A stretch of DNA of 34,904 bases from Chara braunii (taxonomy: Eukaryota; Streptophyta; Charophyceae; Charales; Characeae), in assembly GCA_003427395.1 (NCBI GenBank), contig BFEA01000141.1, positions 2,760,323 through 2,795,226 on the forward strand, read 5' to 3'. The number at the start of each line of letters is the position of its first letter. The stretch's first letter is position 1. Shown here in pieces: positions 10,901 to 20,441 of this stretch. The notes beneath the pieces are model-generated. The model saw only the letters and a program-made list of their open reading frames with translations, did no database searches and was not told where the DNA came from. The translations under genes and the position numbers were made by a program.

Positions 10901-11492
10901 TACTAGCACTGCGGAGTTTACCAGGCGCTACAGAGCCGATGTGGAAAGGGCACGGGCAAACTTGTTCAAGGCTCAAAAGGCCATGATTGAACAAGCTAAT
11001 CGCCACCGACGTCCTTCCCCTATTCGTACTGGCGATTACGTCTGGGTAGCCAGTTCAAAGTTGTCGAGGGAAGAGGAAATCTCTCCCAAGCTGTTGCCAC
11101 GATACCTGGGTCCGTGGCAGGTGTTAGATATAGTGGGCTCTGATCCTTTTGGCCCGTCGTACGTTATCAACGTCCCTCTGCATCTACAGACCTATCCGGT
11201 CTTCCATGCATCCAAGTTGCTTCCCTTCATCCGAGCTGATGCATTCCCAGACCGGCCCCCTCAGTTTGGTCCACCGATTCCTGGCAAGGGATATGACGTG
11301 GAGTCCATCGAGGACGAGTGGGGCACTGGCCCCGACCGGCAATATCTTGTGAAGTTCTGTTTCCAGCCTCATATCCAGGACAGGTGGTTCACCAAGAAAG
11401 AACTTCTCAAGACAACCAAGTCTGTAGTACTTCGTTACGAGGCGGCTCAGAAAGGGAAGCTTCCTCGCCGATCTCCTTGTCTTCACCCTTAG
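7950..11492 (+). pseudogene. Element A pol: protease, RT, RNase H, integrase, chromodomain-like tail
   Basis: One frame holds the whole pol, broken only by TAG 8037, TAG 8718, TAG 9204, TAG 9699, TAG 10224 and TAA 10533. No frameshift was found after 7950. Protease core at about 8226 is DCG (LLDCGATRNF). RT has [18 protein letters not shown] and VYLDD (about 9240-9254). RNase H starts TTDVS but has an in-frame deletion after STYEKEL that removes the stretch with the TDH aspartate. Integrase has a C-terminal pair CELC, core SDRDPRF and EANGQAE. The first catalytic aspartate of the usual MDF is His (IHF, codon 10398). The end (about 11290-11450) has YDVESI, QYLVKF and RWFTKKEL, a divergent chromodomain pattern. 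Stops at 9204 and 9699 replace conserved Gln, as expected from C-to-T at CAG. Confidence 0.88.
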
Positions 11493-11512
11493 CTCGAAGG
11501 CCCTCGCTCCCT

Positions 11513-11525
11513 GGGAGGGTAAGCC
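11513..11525 (+). other. Element A polypurine tract
   Basis: GGGAGGGTAAGCC stands directly before the TG of the 3' LTR, 20 bases after the pol stop. This is where the plus-strand primer should be. It is interrupted by pyrimidines, so the call rests mainly on position. Confidence 0.55.
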
Positions 11526-12657
11526 TGCAATGACTTGCTGATTTTTGCTGCCGAGATCTGACTGCGAGGTTGTATAGTCGTGTCTTAGGGTCAGATTCGT
11601 AATTTTGTTTATGTCAGGGACTAACCGTGAGTTCGGTGCGAGGGAAATCCAGGAGGGACAAATCTGTAAATCTGGGAAAATTATACTCCCAGTAGTACCC
11701 CGAATTTCCTCTAGTACCCTCACTACCTCTAGCAGTACCGGGCTATCACTACGACAGCAGGCCCAACGGGCCTTGGGCTGTAGCAACGGTCTCACGCTGT
11801 ATAGCCGGATAGGGTCCAGGCCAAACAGGCCAAACTGAAACGGTACCGGTCCCAGTAGGTCTAGGTCTAGAGTAGGCTAGTCTACTAATAGGACTGAGCC
11901 GGTAGTTTGGTGACTTTTGGCTTTTCATTTTCACGATGTAGCGTTGTGAGCCAAGCAAGTTGGTGGTGGTGCTTGTCTACAGGCGGCATCCTGAGACCCT
12001 TGCTGTGGACGGCAGCCATAGCCAACCTTCTGGAGGTTGCCATAGCTGGGGCATCCACAACGCATCAACCTTTGGGGGTATCTGCGTCTGGCTGGGCTAG
12101 ACCGAGGCTCTTCACTGGGTACTCGTGGGTGGACCACTATCGCCCATCTCACGTTTGGAGATATCAGGGCTGTGTCAGTGGTGCAGCAACCATGGCCGCC
12201 TGTTTCCTCGTCAGAGTTGTTCATCGGCACTGAAGACTTCATCCCGGGACCTGTTCTTCATCTGGGCGGTTGGCGCTGGCCTCTGGGAGGCCTTCTCAGT
12301 GTTGCGCGACTAACTGGGTGTAGGGTAGAGAGTGGAGTGTGGAGTTCTGAGGGTGGCGAGATACTGAAACAAACTCTGTAACGATAATTGGTTCGAGTTG
12401 GCTCATCATCAGTGTAAATCCTATTGTTATCCTCGCAGGTATCTTCTTGTGATTGGTTGTTGGGAGTATTGTCAGAGAGTGAGAAATACTGTGCGTCTCT
12501 CCCCATCTTTGCATGGTTGTGTTTCGCTGCTTACTTTGATTTGTGTGCAGTTTGGACTCCGTCTCCTCTCCCCCTCGTCTTATGCATGTATGGGCGTGTA
12601 TGGGATCATCTGTGTGTGAGTGGCGGTGAAAATCGTCAAACAACCAAGTTCATAACA
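11526..12657 (+). mobile_element. Element A 3' LTR
   Basis: Matches the 5' LTR from TGCAATGACTTGCTG to AAAATCGTC (12637), then runs about 20 bases further to CATAACA, where the split D-type LTR resumes after CTCT. It keeps the roughly 70-base segment around 11648-11715 that the 5' copy lost. It holds GCCATAGC words near 12016 and 12040. Confidence 0.82.
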
Positions 12658-13532
12658 CTCTACTGCAGGTATCACTTGAGGTCCACCATAGCCATGGCCG
12701 CCTCCCTCACTCTTCACTCTCATAGGCCGAGGCTATAGCGGACTACTTGGGGATTCCCCTGTGTCCAAAGGACAACCCAAAGCAGATATGGCTGCTCTAG
12801 CTTAGGCCACCATGCCTGACTCTGCCTCGAAGCTTCTTCGTGCCGCTCTACCCCAGCTGGGGCCTTCCTGCTGCAGCGCCCACCAAGGTGATGAAGATGG
12901 CTGCCACCATAGCCAGGTAAGTACCTCTGGCGCTCCCCCTTCCTCCTGGTCTTCTTCCTCCTCCGTGTCCTTGCTCATTCCCCAACAATGCTTCTCTTGC
13001 TAGCGCTGCTCCAGCCAGCACTCCAACCAGTGTGTCGCCAAACTTGCACACCGAAAATGAGGCTGGGCTCTTCGCCCGACCTGGAGATATAGCGGCCTGC
13101 TTGCCTCTTGGGTGGTGACTTCCAGGCCGCTCGGCCTTCCAAGCAACCGGTACCTCCTCCCTTTCAAAGGGAAACATCATTGCAGACTCTGATATTGCCC
13201 GTACAGGCCCTAGACTCAGACTAGTTGGACTGGTACCCTCCTAGACCTAGCCTACAACTACTGGGCCTCTAAAAATGCCACTTTTGTCTTCTTCTGCTCG
13301 GCCTCGAGTACCCGGCACATCTACCTCTTCAGGGTGTGGTACCAGCATACCTGCTACTTCTCCTCGCTGCTTCAAGTGTTGCGGGCCTCTTCCCCTACGA
13401 ATAGCCAGGCTTGCCAGAGTTGGAACATTTCAGGGTTTCCCACTCAAGCTCCAGTCTCCCACTTCATGGTGGATTCGAAAAACAAAACTTTTTTTCTGGA
13501 AACCCGCTACTTGAGTGTTTTTCACCGCTGCA
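12658..13532 (-). mobile_element. D-family LTR copy 2, main part
   Basis: Continues 3222-3482 after element A and matches 34312-34904 and the reverse complement of 1-770. It includes the conserved CCATAGCCATGG and CCATAGCCAGGTAAGTAC words. Adding both parts gives about 1.1 kb, like copy 1. The LTR start in - sense is put at TGCAGCGG (13532) because copy 1 is still similar at AGCGG on the window edge. The exact start could not be confirmed. It abuts the LTR of element B. Confidence 0.7.
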
Positions 13533-13540
13533 ATCCCCAA

Positions 13541-13774
13541 TGTCATGACCATAGGTAAGTACCCGCCCTGTGGGCCCAACGAACGAACAGGTTTTGCGGG
13601 TCACACACACACTCCAATCAACCAGCACTCAAACAGACATGCAGACCAGCAAGCGTGCACACACACAGGCATGCAAAATTTAGTAGCAAGTGGGAAACTC
13701 AGCAAGGCATTCAGTCCATGAGCAAAACTCAGAAATCAGTTGTGTCTCAGTCCGTGTTTGGTCGGGTCATCACA
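13541..13774 (-). mobile_element. Element B 3' LTR (234 bp)
   Basis: Read on the - strand it starts TGTGATGACC directly after a polypurine tract and ends GGTCATGACA at 13541. The ends form a near-perfect terminal inverted repeat (TGTSATGACC) with TG and CA borders. It contains CA-rich microsatellite text near 13602-13612 and 13659-13666. A second B LTR is not in the window, so the far border is inferred from the terminal repeat. Confidence 0.65.
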
Positions 13775-13792
13775 CTACCTCCCCCTTAAGAG
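13775..13792 (-). other. Element B polypurine tract
   Basis: On the - strand CTCTTAAGGGGGAGGTAG precedes TGTGATGACC. The TTAAGGGGGAGG core followed by TGTGATGACCC is a common arrangement at the 3' end of plant Ty3/gypsy elements. It lies just past the integrase tail. Confidence 0.75.
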
Positions 13793-13815
13793 TGGTGTCC
13801 CTTTACGCGAGTAAC

Positions 13816-14620
13816 TCAGTCTGAGTCCCCGACAAATGTATCGTAAACAAATAAAGTAAATAGATTTCGAGAGTACTCTGTCGCAGTGAGTTTTGCAGAG
13901 ATTTTGGGAACAACATTAGAGGAGATTTGTTGTTTGTAGGCTTTAACGACGTGAGGAGCGTTGCATAGCAGTTCCTTCTTGGAGATCCAATGTAAATCGT
14001 CCAATGGGTGATACATAAAGTGAACCTGGTACTGTCTGTTACGTCCCTTCCCTACGTGTTGTTTGATTCTATCAATCTCATGACCGCCATCGATTGCACG
14101 AGGAATCATGTCTTCACGGTGATCGAAGGACTTAGCATCACGGTGGATATACAGTTTCGAGGCATGAAAGACGAGGTATGTGCACAGATGAGGTGGCACA
14201 ACAACTCTATATAAGGGGCCAAACCCATCCTTTGCCAATCACATCCAGAACTTCCCACAGACCATAATAGAGCGGAAAAAGTTTGCATGAGACTCCCTCT
14301 TCTTCTGAGAATTCAGACATCTTGACCCATACATAACTTCCTACTTCGATATTTGACGGTCGGCACTTCTTGTTCGCATGATGGATCATTGTGTGTTGTC
14401 GCATGGTTATTGTTGCGATGGCTTGTTCGCATGATGGATCATTCTGGATCGAGCCACGCCAGCCGGGTGTTAAATCAGTTGGCTGTTCAGGGAATAGGTA
14501 GGAGAGCGGATTACGAATCTGCCAACCGTAATGCAACCTATTTGGCGTCATGTCAGTGGAAGAATGAATGGAGTTGTTGTACAACCCCTTGACGAAATAC
14601 AACTCTTCGTCCCACATCTC
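13816..14620 (-). pseudogene. Element B integrase C-terminal part
   Basis: Two - strand frames join by a frameshift near 14220-14238. The first has YNNSIHSSTDMTPN and GSYVWVKMSEFS, the GPY/F-side region of a Ty3/gypsy integrase. The second has PLYRVVVPPHL, VFHASKLY and a tail with HEIDRI, RQYQVHF and WISKKEL, a divergent chromodomain-like end as in element A. The catalytic core is missing: homology stops near 14620, where the sequence turns into the + strand element piece. Confidence 0.78.
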
Positions 14621-14672
14621 CTGATCCGGAATAATTTAAGCATGAAGAAGTTGGAACGAGCTTCCCGTCCTC

Positions 14673-16852
14673 ATGGATGAGAAGCACGAGTCCCCATTGA
14701 CTTTTCTCAATGCCATGCAATTCTGCAAAAAGTGGCGCAAGCACAAACAGGACGAAGAAATGTATGTTGCCTATGTTCGCCCTACTCATGTGCCATCTAC
14801 TTTTGCGGCTGGTACCAATCCTACTTCATCTAACGAGTCGACTTCTAACACTTCTACTTCTCCACCTACCCCTAGTCCAAATGATTCTACTTCAGATTCG
14901 GTTGCCTCCATTCGTAATCTGCGACCTGATGTAGGTGACCCTTTTGCTAATCCCTCACCCCCACCTGTCTTAACAAGCATTCAAACCTACTTAACCAATT
15001 CTTGAAAGTCCTGGCCAAACCACGTGGAGTCCCCACACGATCGAGTTGGTCGAAGGTGTTGTTTCTCCAAAGGGTTGTGTATACTGAATGGGATCCGACA
15101 AGTTTGAGAAACTCCGAAAACAAATCGATGACATGATCGACAAGGGATGGATCAAGCCTAGTTAATTTGAATTTGGTGCACCTGTTTTGTTTGTTCCAAA
15201 GAAAGGAGGCAAACTCTGCATGTGTATTGACTATCGCGGTCGAAACCGCATCACAAGAAATAATGCATACCCACTGCCACGCATAGATGACTTGCTTGAT
15301 GTTGCACGTGCGTAAAGGTCTTATCCAAGATCGACCTCAAGTCTGGATACCACCAGATTGAAGTCGATGTTGCAGACAAGCACAAGATTGCGTTCAAGAC
15401 ACGCGATGAGTTTTATGAATTTACTGTAATGCCTTTCGGTCTCACGAACGCACCGGCCACCTTTCAAAGCCTTATGGATAAGGTCCTCCGTGAACAGATT
15501 GGTTGGTTTGTGGTGGTGTATCTCGACGATATTATGATCTTCAGCAAATCCATCGAGGAACATATGAAGCACCTTGAGGAACTGTTCACCATCCTCAAGA
15601 AAACGCAACTCCATCTCAACTCAGAGAAATCTGAGTTTAGGAGGGGTAGCATCATCTATCTTGAGCATTGGTTGTCTGCTGCAGGCCTAGAGCCTGCGGC
15701 AACCAAGGTTGAGGTCATACGCGACTGGCCTCAACCCGCGAACATCCATGAACTGCGCTCTTTCCTTGGTCTCGCATCATATTATCGGAAGTTTGTGCCC
15801 CGATTCTCTATTGTTGCTCACCCGTTGTCCCGATTGACAAGTAAGAATGTATCTTACACGTGGGATGCAACATGTGAAACCACATTTCAAGCCTTGAAAG
15901 AGGCCTTGGTAAGTTACCCTGTACTCCGCATTGTAGATTCCAAACTAACATTCATAGTTACTACGGATGCGAGCCAGTATGGGATTGGCACAGTGCTGCA
16001 AAAGATGACGACGATGGTTTGCGGCCGCTCGAGTACTACACAGCAAACGCATGCCCAACGAAAAGGTAGCTACTTCCGCCTACATGCACGAGCTCTATGG
16101 TTTGCGTATGACTTTGGATCATTGGAAGCACTATCTTTAGGGACGCCACTTCAAAAAGTTCTCAGATCATGAGACTTTGAAGTCGATCAAAGAACAAACC
16201 ACCTTGTCCCCTACATTAACTCGCTGGTTCCATGAGACCGACATCTTTGACTTTGAACTAAAACACAAAAAAAATTGTTATAATCGAGTTGTTGATGCAT
16301 TGTCTCGTCACCCCGAGTACATGCCTTGTGAATTCCTACGACCTTCGAAAGAAACTGAAGGAGGAGATCGTATAGCACACTGCCAAGGACCTAAACCTTA
16401 GTCCAATCCTTGAGTAGTTGCGCGCTGAACCCAACAGTCAGCCTGATTTTCACGACACTATGGGAATAACGACCGTTTGTGTGTACCCAACCATGAGCCC
16501 CTCGACACACACTTTTTGGACTTGGCTCACGACTGGAGTGGACACTTCGGCATGGCAAAAACGTACGAAAGCCTATTGAGACAGTTTGATTGGCCTGGTA
16601 TGAAAGGGTCTACTGAAAAGTTTGTGGCTAAGTGCCAAGTCTATCAATGAATCAAACCATCCTGACAAAAGTCCATGGGCTACTTACACCTCTTCATATT
16701 CCCGATGGTCCCATGGAGTCCGTCTCTATCAACTTCACCGACATGGGAAAGGTAAGTAAGAATGGCTATTCGCAAGCGATGGTGATTGTTGATCGCTTTT
16801 CTAAATTCCTCAATCTGATTCTCTTGCTATCTCATGCCTCAACCAAGTTGTG
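14673..16852 (+). pseudogene. Element B-type pol fragment: linker, RT, RNase H, integrase start
   Basis: The piece starts in the protease-RT linker (QFCKKWRKHKQDEEMYV) and a Ser/Thr/Pro-rich stretch. RT follows with [32 protein letters not shown] and VVYLDDI (about 15518). A TAA lies at about 15161 and a frame change near 15310. RNase H has VTTDASQYGIG, then a frameshift near 16010; HELYGLRM and SDHETLKS are readable in another frame. Integrase has AHDWSGHFG, a damaged zinc finger (CQVYQ) and SINFTDMGK, VDRFSK before homology ends near 16850. The Asn in INF (16731) sits where the first catalytic Asp is normal. It is head-to-head with the - strand B tail. Confidence 0.82.
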
Positions 16853-18025
16853 ATCCGTGAGTTTGAATAGAAGTACATTCTGCAGTTCAGAACCCCGAAA
16901 ACTTGGGAACCACGTTTCATAAGTACCGAATGGAAGGACTTCACGTTGTCGGGACCTGTGGTTCCTGAATCGAGTTTCGGCCCCTGAGATACGATATATG
17001 GCTAACGTGTGCACGACAGAGGAATTCGGAATGAGGAAGCAAGAAAGACAGAAAGGAAGGGTTAAGGCAGGAATGTCGACACCTAAGGCCCTGGAGGATG
17101 CCCAAGGCCGCCGGGACCATTGGGCCAAGCGACAAAGTGCTGCAAGGAATTAGTAAAGGCGGCCTCATTCTCAAAGAAGGACCGTCGAGAAAATAGTACC
17201 CTTAGGCCGAACAACGCTGGTAGAAGAGGACCAGCAACGTAAGGGAAACAGTGTAGTGACGCCGGCACATGGGAGCGTAAGAAGCGGCCGAGGACGCCAT
17301 CTGAATTCAACATGAGGAGGGCCAAAGGGCCATGGACCAATTAAGGGAGACACAAAGGACGGGCTAGCAGGGCCACCCGAGCAAGTGTCGGGCCACGAGC
17401 AACCTGAAAGACGAGTGGCCTTGGGAGCCATGATAAAAAGGACTAGAGAAAGAGAACCTCAATTTCGAGCCCCCTAGGCCTTGGAACTGAGAAGAAATCC
17501 AAAGGGAATGCATCGGACCACAAGGAGTGTTGACGTGGCATTGTGGCTGACGTGACACTGCGTAACCGGGAATGCAGGCAAAGGGTTGGGTGGGAGGGAA
17601 AACGCAGGAAGATAACCAACCAACTGTAGTTTCCTCCTGATCCTAATCAACAGAACAAAATAAAAATAAAAAATAAAAGAAGAGGATCAACCCCCCCCCC
17701 CTTTTTTTTTTTTTGTATATCGGTCGATCTGCTATGAGTGAGGCATTTCAGAGGAGTACTATGACCCAGATCTAGGCAAGGTCACACAAAGTTTTGGATT
17801 TCCAAAAAAAAAATAAAAAAAAATGCGATCTTGAAATTTTTTTTTGCACGAAATAGACTGGAAGTTCCACTTTTAGAGAAGAATATATCCAGTCCGAGAA
17901 TATGACAACCTCCACAGTTCACCTAATATGCCCAGAGTAAAACAGAAAACGAAATGCTAATATCCAAAGTTGTGAAAAAGAGAAAAAGAATTGCAGAGAT
18001 TTGACGAAGTCCTACTTGATTTACT

Positions 18026-18067
<42 letters not shown>

Positions 18068-18127
18068 CAATCAGTAGATCAAGCAAGCTGGCTACTTGAT
18101 TGGGCGGATCCTCTGATTGAGAGGTCC
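16853..18127. other. Non-coding stretch of unknown origin
   Basis: The element B homology stops at about 16850. The next 700 bases are GC-rich and purine-biased, and carry overlapping - strand frames of up to 98 codons with no recognisable motif. From 17640 it becomes A/T-rich, with an 11-C then 13-T run (17691-17714) and A-rich runs near 17800. No gene can be supported. Confidence 0.5.
18026..18067. repeat. (AATC)n microsatellite
   Basis: About ten uninterrupted AATC units, followed by a related imperfect copy (AACAATCAG). It sits in the non-coding side of the primer-site remnant at 18128. Confidence 0.95.
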
Positions 18128-18140
18128 GCTCCGATGCCAA
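18128..18140 (-). other. Primer-binding-site-like sequence
   Basis: On the - strand TTGGCATCGGAGC follows TATGCGACA and two bases, the classical LTR-end and primer-site layout. It resembles the initiator-Met primer site, with two differences. An LTR in - sense should then extend from 18143 to higher coordinates and include the 84-bp repeats. Its start was not found, and no gag or pol lies downstream. Confidence 0.5.
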
Positions 18141-18223
18141 ACTGTCGCATACCGTAAAGGTGCAGACCAGAACAAGAACCGACCGCTCTCACATAGTTCA
18201 AGATAGCGCAGCGGAAGGCTAAA

Positions 18224-18467
18224 ATACCAATGATCAGACCAATCAGTGTTGCAATGCAGACCAAACATACATCATCATCATCGCAAGGTGGGAAGGGTCT
18301 GGTGCTAATACCAATGANNNNNNNNNNNNNNNNNNNNNNNNNNNNNNNNNNNNNNNNNNNNNGGTGGGAAGGGTCTGGTGCTAATACCAATGATCAGACC
18401 AATCAGTGTTGCAATGCAGACCAAACATACATCATCATCATCGCAAGGTGGGAAGGGCCTGACGCTA
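18224..18467. repeat. Tandem repeat, 84-bp unit, containing an assembly gap
   Basis: The unit begins ATACCAATGATCAGACC and ends GGTCTGGTGCTA. Unit 1 is 18224-18307. Unit 2 starts at 18308 and runs into the N block. The last unit starts at 18384 and ends 18467 with a few changes. The visible parts are nearly identical, so the true copy number may be higher. Confidence 0.88.
18318..18362. other. Assembly gap (45 N)
   Basis: The N run interrupts unit 2 of the 84-bp tandem repeat after unit base 10 and resumes at unit base 64. The missing stretch is thus expected to be 53 bases, or 53 plus a multiple of 84, not 45. Frames drawn across it are meaningless. Confidence 0.95.
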
Positions 18468-18749
18468 CACACAGGAAGAAGGCGCCAGGTCCAGACCATG
18501 CACAGATGAAGAGGAAGGGGGGGTCAGACGAAGAAGAGGGGCAAGATGGGAATGTCGTCAACACCAAGTCTTCGATACAGGCCCCAAATAATCCCTCGTC
18601 CAATGTCTCGATCCCAATGTCGAGTCTGAATCCACATGTGGTCAAGTCCCCAAAGTCATCAATCTCTCTCTCTCTCTCTCGTAGTCTGCAGATACTGAGA
18701 AGTTAGGCAGTGAGAGGGTGAGGGAGAGATGGACTTAGAAGAGGAAGAA

Positions 18750-18755
<6 letters not shown>

Positions 18756-18801
<46 letters not shown>

Positions 18802-18804
18802 CTC
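18756..18804. repeat. (CT)n microsatellite
   Basis: Pure CT dinucleotides ending in a CGCTCTC interruption. This is the same interruption pattern, on the other strand, as the (GA)n tract at 2364-2421. A shorter CT tract lies at 18661-18680. Confidence 0.93.
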
Positions 18805-19096
18805 AGAGTCCGGTACTAACCTGTGAAGGTGGCACCTTGTTGCAGGTACATCGAAGACGAAGCTGGAGCTATGGAGCCACAGGTAAGTCTCCCTGGCCTC
18901 CGCGAACAATCTCTCTCCCCAACGCTACTCTAGCTCCTAATAGCGCCCAGCGCTGAAGACTACTGCTAACGCTACTACTACTGGAGCGCTCCTCAAGAGT
19001 GCTGCTGCCGAATCCTGAAGACTGCCTCCTGCCTCCTGCACGTGAAGTGCCTGGGAAGTCCCTATGAACTACCTCGCGACTACCTGCAGCCTGTAG

Positions 19097-19128
19097 GGCG
19101 GGCCAGTCTTATATAGTGCTGGCCCGTC
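19097..19128. promoter_or_regulatory. TATA-like sequence inside an inverted repeat
   Basis: The arms GGCGGGCCAG (19097-19106) and CTGGCCCGTC (19119-19128) pair at nine of ten positions around the 12-base spacer TCTTATATAGTG. CTTATATAG could serve as a TATA box on the + strand, and the sequence is similar on the - strand. Promoter activity is inference. Confidence 0.4.
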
Positions 19129-19280
19129 CAGGAGGCTGCTCTTGCCAATGCCAAAACGTGCCAGACCCTGGCGTTGAAGTTCAAACAAAGGTTGTCTTGA
19201 AAACAGGCCCAAAATGGCCTGTGCTAAAACCCTGGTCTGGTGCCTAAGTTTCAGGGCAGGTCGACTTTATGAGGGCCTGA

Positions 19281-19464
19281 CCCTCGTTTTCAGGCTTTTA
19301 GGCTGAAACGACACAGGACCTGTAGGCCCTCGTTTTCAGGCTTTTAGGCTGAAACGACACAGGGCCTGTAGGCCCTCGTTTTCAGGCTTTTAGGCTGAAA
19401 CGACACAGGGCCTGTAGGCCCTTGTTTTCAGGCTTTTAGGCTGAAATGACACAGGGCCTGTAGG
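19281..19464. repeat. Four tandem copies of a 46-bp unit with two dyads
   Basis: Units start at 19281, 19327, 19373 and 19419 and differ at only a few bases. Each holds TTTCAG...CTGAAA around a short loop. At each unit junction AGGGCC-TGTA-GGCCCT forms a perfect six-base stem. On either strand the array could fold into a row of hairpins. Confidence 0.92.
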
Positions 19465-19834
19465 GCCCTGAATTTCCGTCTGGTTGGCCTTGCACGCCCG
19501 TGTGGCTGCTCAGTATGCCACATCCAGTGTGGTGTGCGTGTGAACAGTCATGGATACAGTGTAAGAAGGGTGCTGTGTAGGCGCTCAGGCGCCACAGCCA
19601 ATTCGAAGCGAGTTTGCATCTGAACTGTGTTCTTGGTTTAATATCTCTGAGCTTTGTGTGGGCGCCTGACGCCAGTGTGGATTTTCATCTGTTGCATGCA
19701 TGCTGGACGAAGAAGAAGACGAGTCTGATTGCAGAGAGATTTTCCATAAAGAAATAATTTCACAATCTCGGAATAACGGAAGAACCATGAATATATAAAT
19801 AACGAATTTCGGAATTTCTGTTACCACTAAAATG

Positions 19835-20441
19835 TGCAAGGCACAAGGCCTCGGTAAGCTCTACTGGGCCCTATTATCAGCAAGGTCGGCCGCTCTAAGT
19901 GAAGGCAGCCCCGACCTAGGCCTATTTTGGACTACCACGCAACTGGGGAAAATTCAGGCAGTTGCGCAGCGCCAGTTGGTTGAAAGCGCCCGGGCCCAGG
20001 CTGCCTTTATCAAATGTAACTGAGGCAGGCCCTGGGCCAGATACGCAACATGGACGGAACACAGGCTGTTGGGCACGGGTAACCACCACAGGCGATGGGT
20101 CTGAGGCTCTGCCTCACGGGGGCCTACCGGAAGCTTCTATGCTGGGGCCCAGTGCAGCCTGGCCGCACGCAGCAGGCAGGCCACTTCCATTTAGGAAAGA
20201 GCCTGCCTCCAGATTCGGCATTCCGGCACTGGCTGCATGCTGCACAAGCGCTGCTGCGCTAAACGCTGGCCAGCACTCACGTGCTCACGGGCGAGCTGGA
20301 TGAGCAGGCAGCCATAGCCGAGCTGTGCTGCACTATGCTGGATGGGGCGCATGGTGGTCCTTGGGTGCACGTGGCATCTGTGAGTGGGGGATCGAGGTTG
20401 TGAGTGATACGAGAGATACCTGGTGCTTGAGGCGAACGGCA
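19835..20441 (+). mobile_element. C-type LTR, inverted copy (sense +)
   Basis: Starts TGCAAGGCACAAGGCC and ends GAACGGCA, followed by TTGGCCAAGATCTG, a possible primer-site start. It is a diverged reverse complement of 21342-21960. It contains GCAGCCATAGCC near 20308. No gag or pol follows; after about 440 bases of leader the sequence turns back on itself. Confidence 0.65.

Larger units (their letters stand above)
3483..12657 (+). mobile_element. Element A: Ty3/gypsy LTR retrotransposon, near full length, inactive
   Basis: Two direct LTRs flank a leader, a gag with stops and a long pol in the order protease, reverse transcriptase, RNase H, integrase (Ty3/gypsy order). The borders come from the interrupted host repeat. 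The left flank ends in CTCT (3479-3482), the right flank resumes with CTCT (12658-12661), and the element runs TG...CA between them. Uninterrupted relatives of the target are at about 34312 and, inverted, near 770. It is therefore younger than the D-type LTR it entered. Damage is mostly nonsense substitutions plus deletions in RNase H and the 5' LTR. Confidence 0.85.
18805..19834. other. LTR-like non-coding stretch
   Basis: No coding signal. The text carries LTR-like marks: GAGCTATGGAGCCACAGGTAAGT near 18867 (as in the D-type LTR), a TATA-like sequence in a dyad at 19097-19128, the 46-bp array at 19281-19464, and ATTTCGGAATTTCTG words near 19806 that recur in the centre of the palindrome (20859). 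No terminal repeat could be fixed, so it is not assigned to an element. Confidence 0.4.

Noticed and set aside
11184-11795. 203-codon - frame opposite the end of pol and the 3' LTR of A.
   Set aside because: Shadow of the pol frame; crosses an LTR border.
12812-13003. Short + frame in the D-type LTR ending at GTAAGT, considered as a host exon.
   Set aside because: The three LTR copies do not keep the same frame (indels and a stop in copy 2), so coding is not under selection.
13536-13545. TTGGGG after the B LTR taken as a primer site of a 5' LTR.
   Set aside because: The polypurine tract and integrase tail on the other side show this is a 3' LTR; no gag follows on the lower side.
16941-17558. 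Run of - strand frames (64-98 codons).
   Set aside because: GC-rich, overlapping, Pro/Leu/Ser-rich with no motif; likely chance.
18010-18070. CRISPR-like or satellite reading of the AATC run.
   Set aside because: Plain four-base microsatellite without spacers.
18230-18706. 158-codon + frame across the N block.
   Set aside because: It depends on 45 unknown bases whose true number is probably different, and on the 84-bp repeat.
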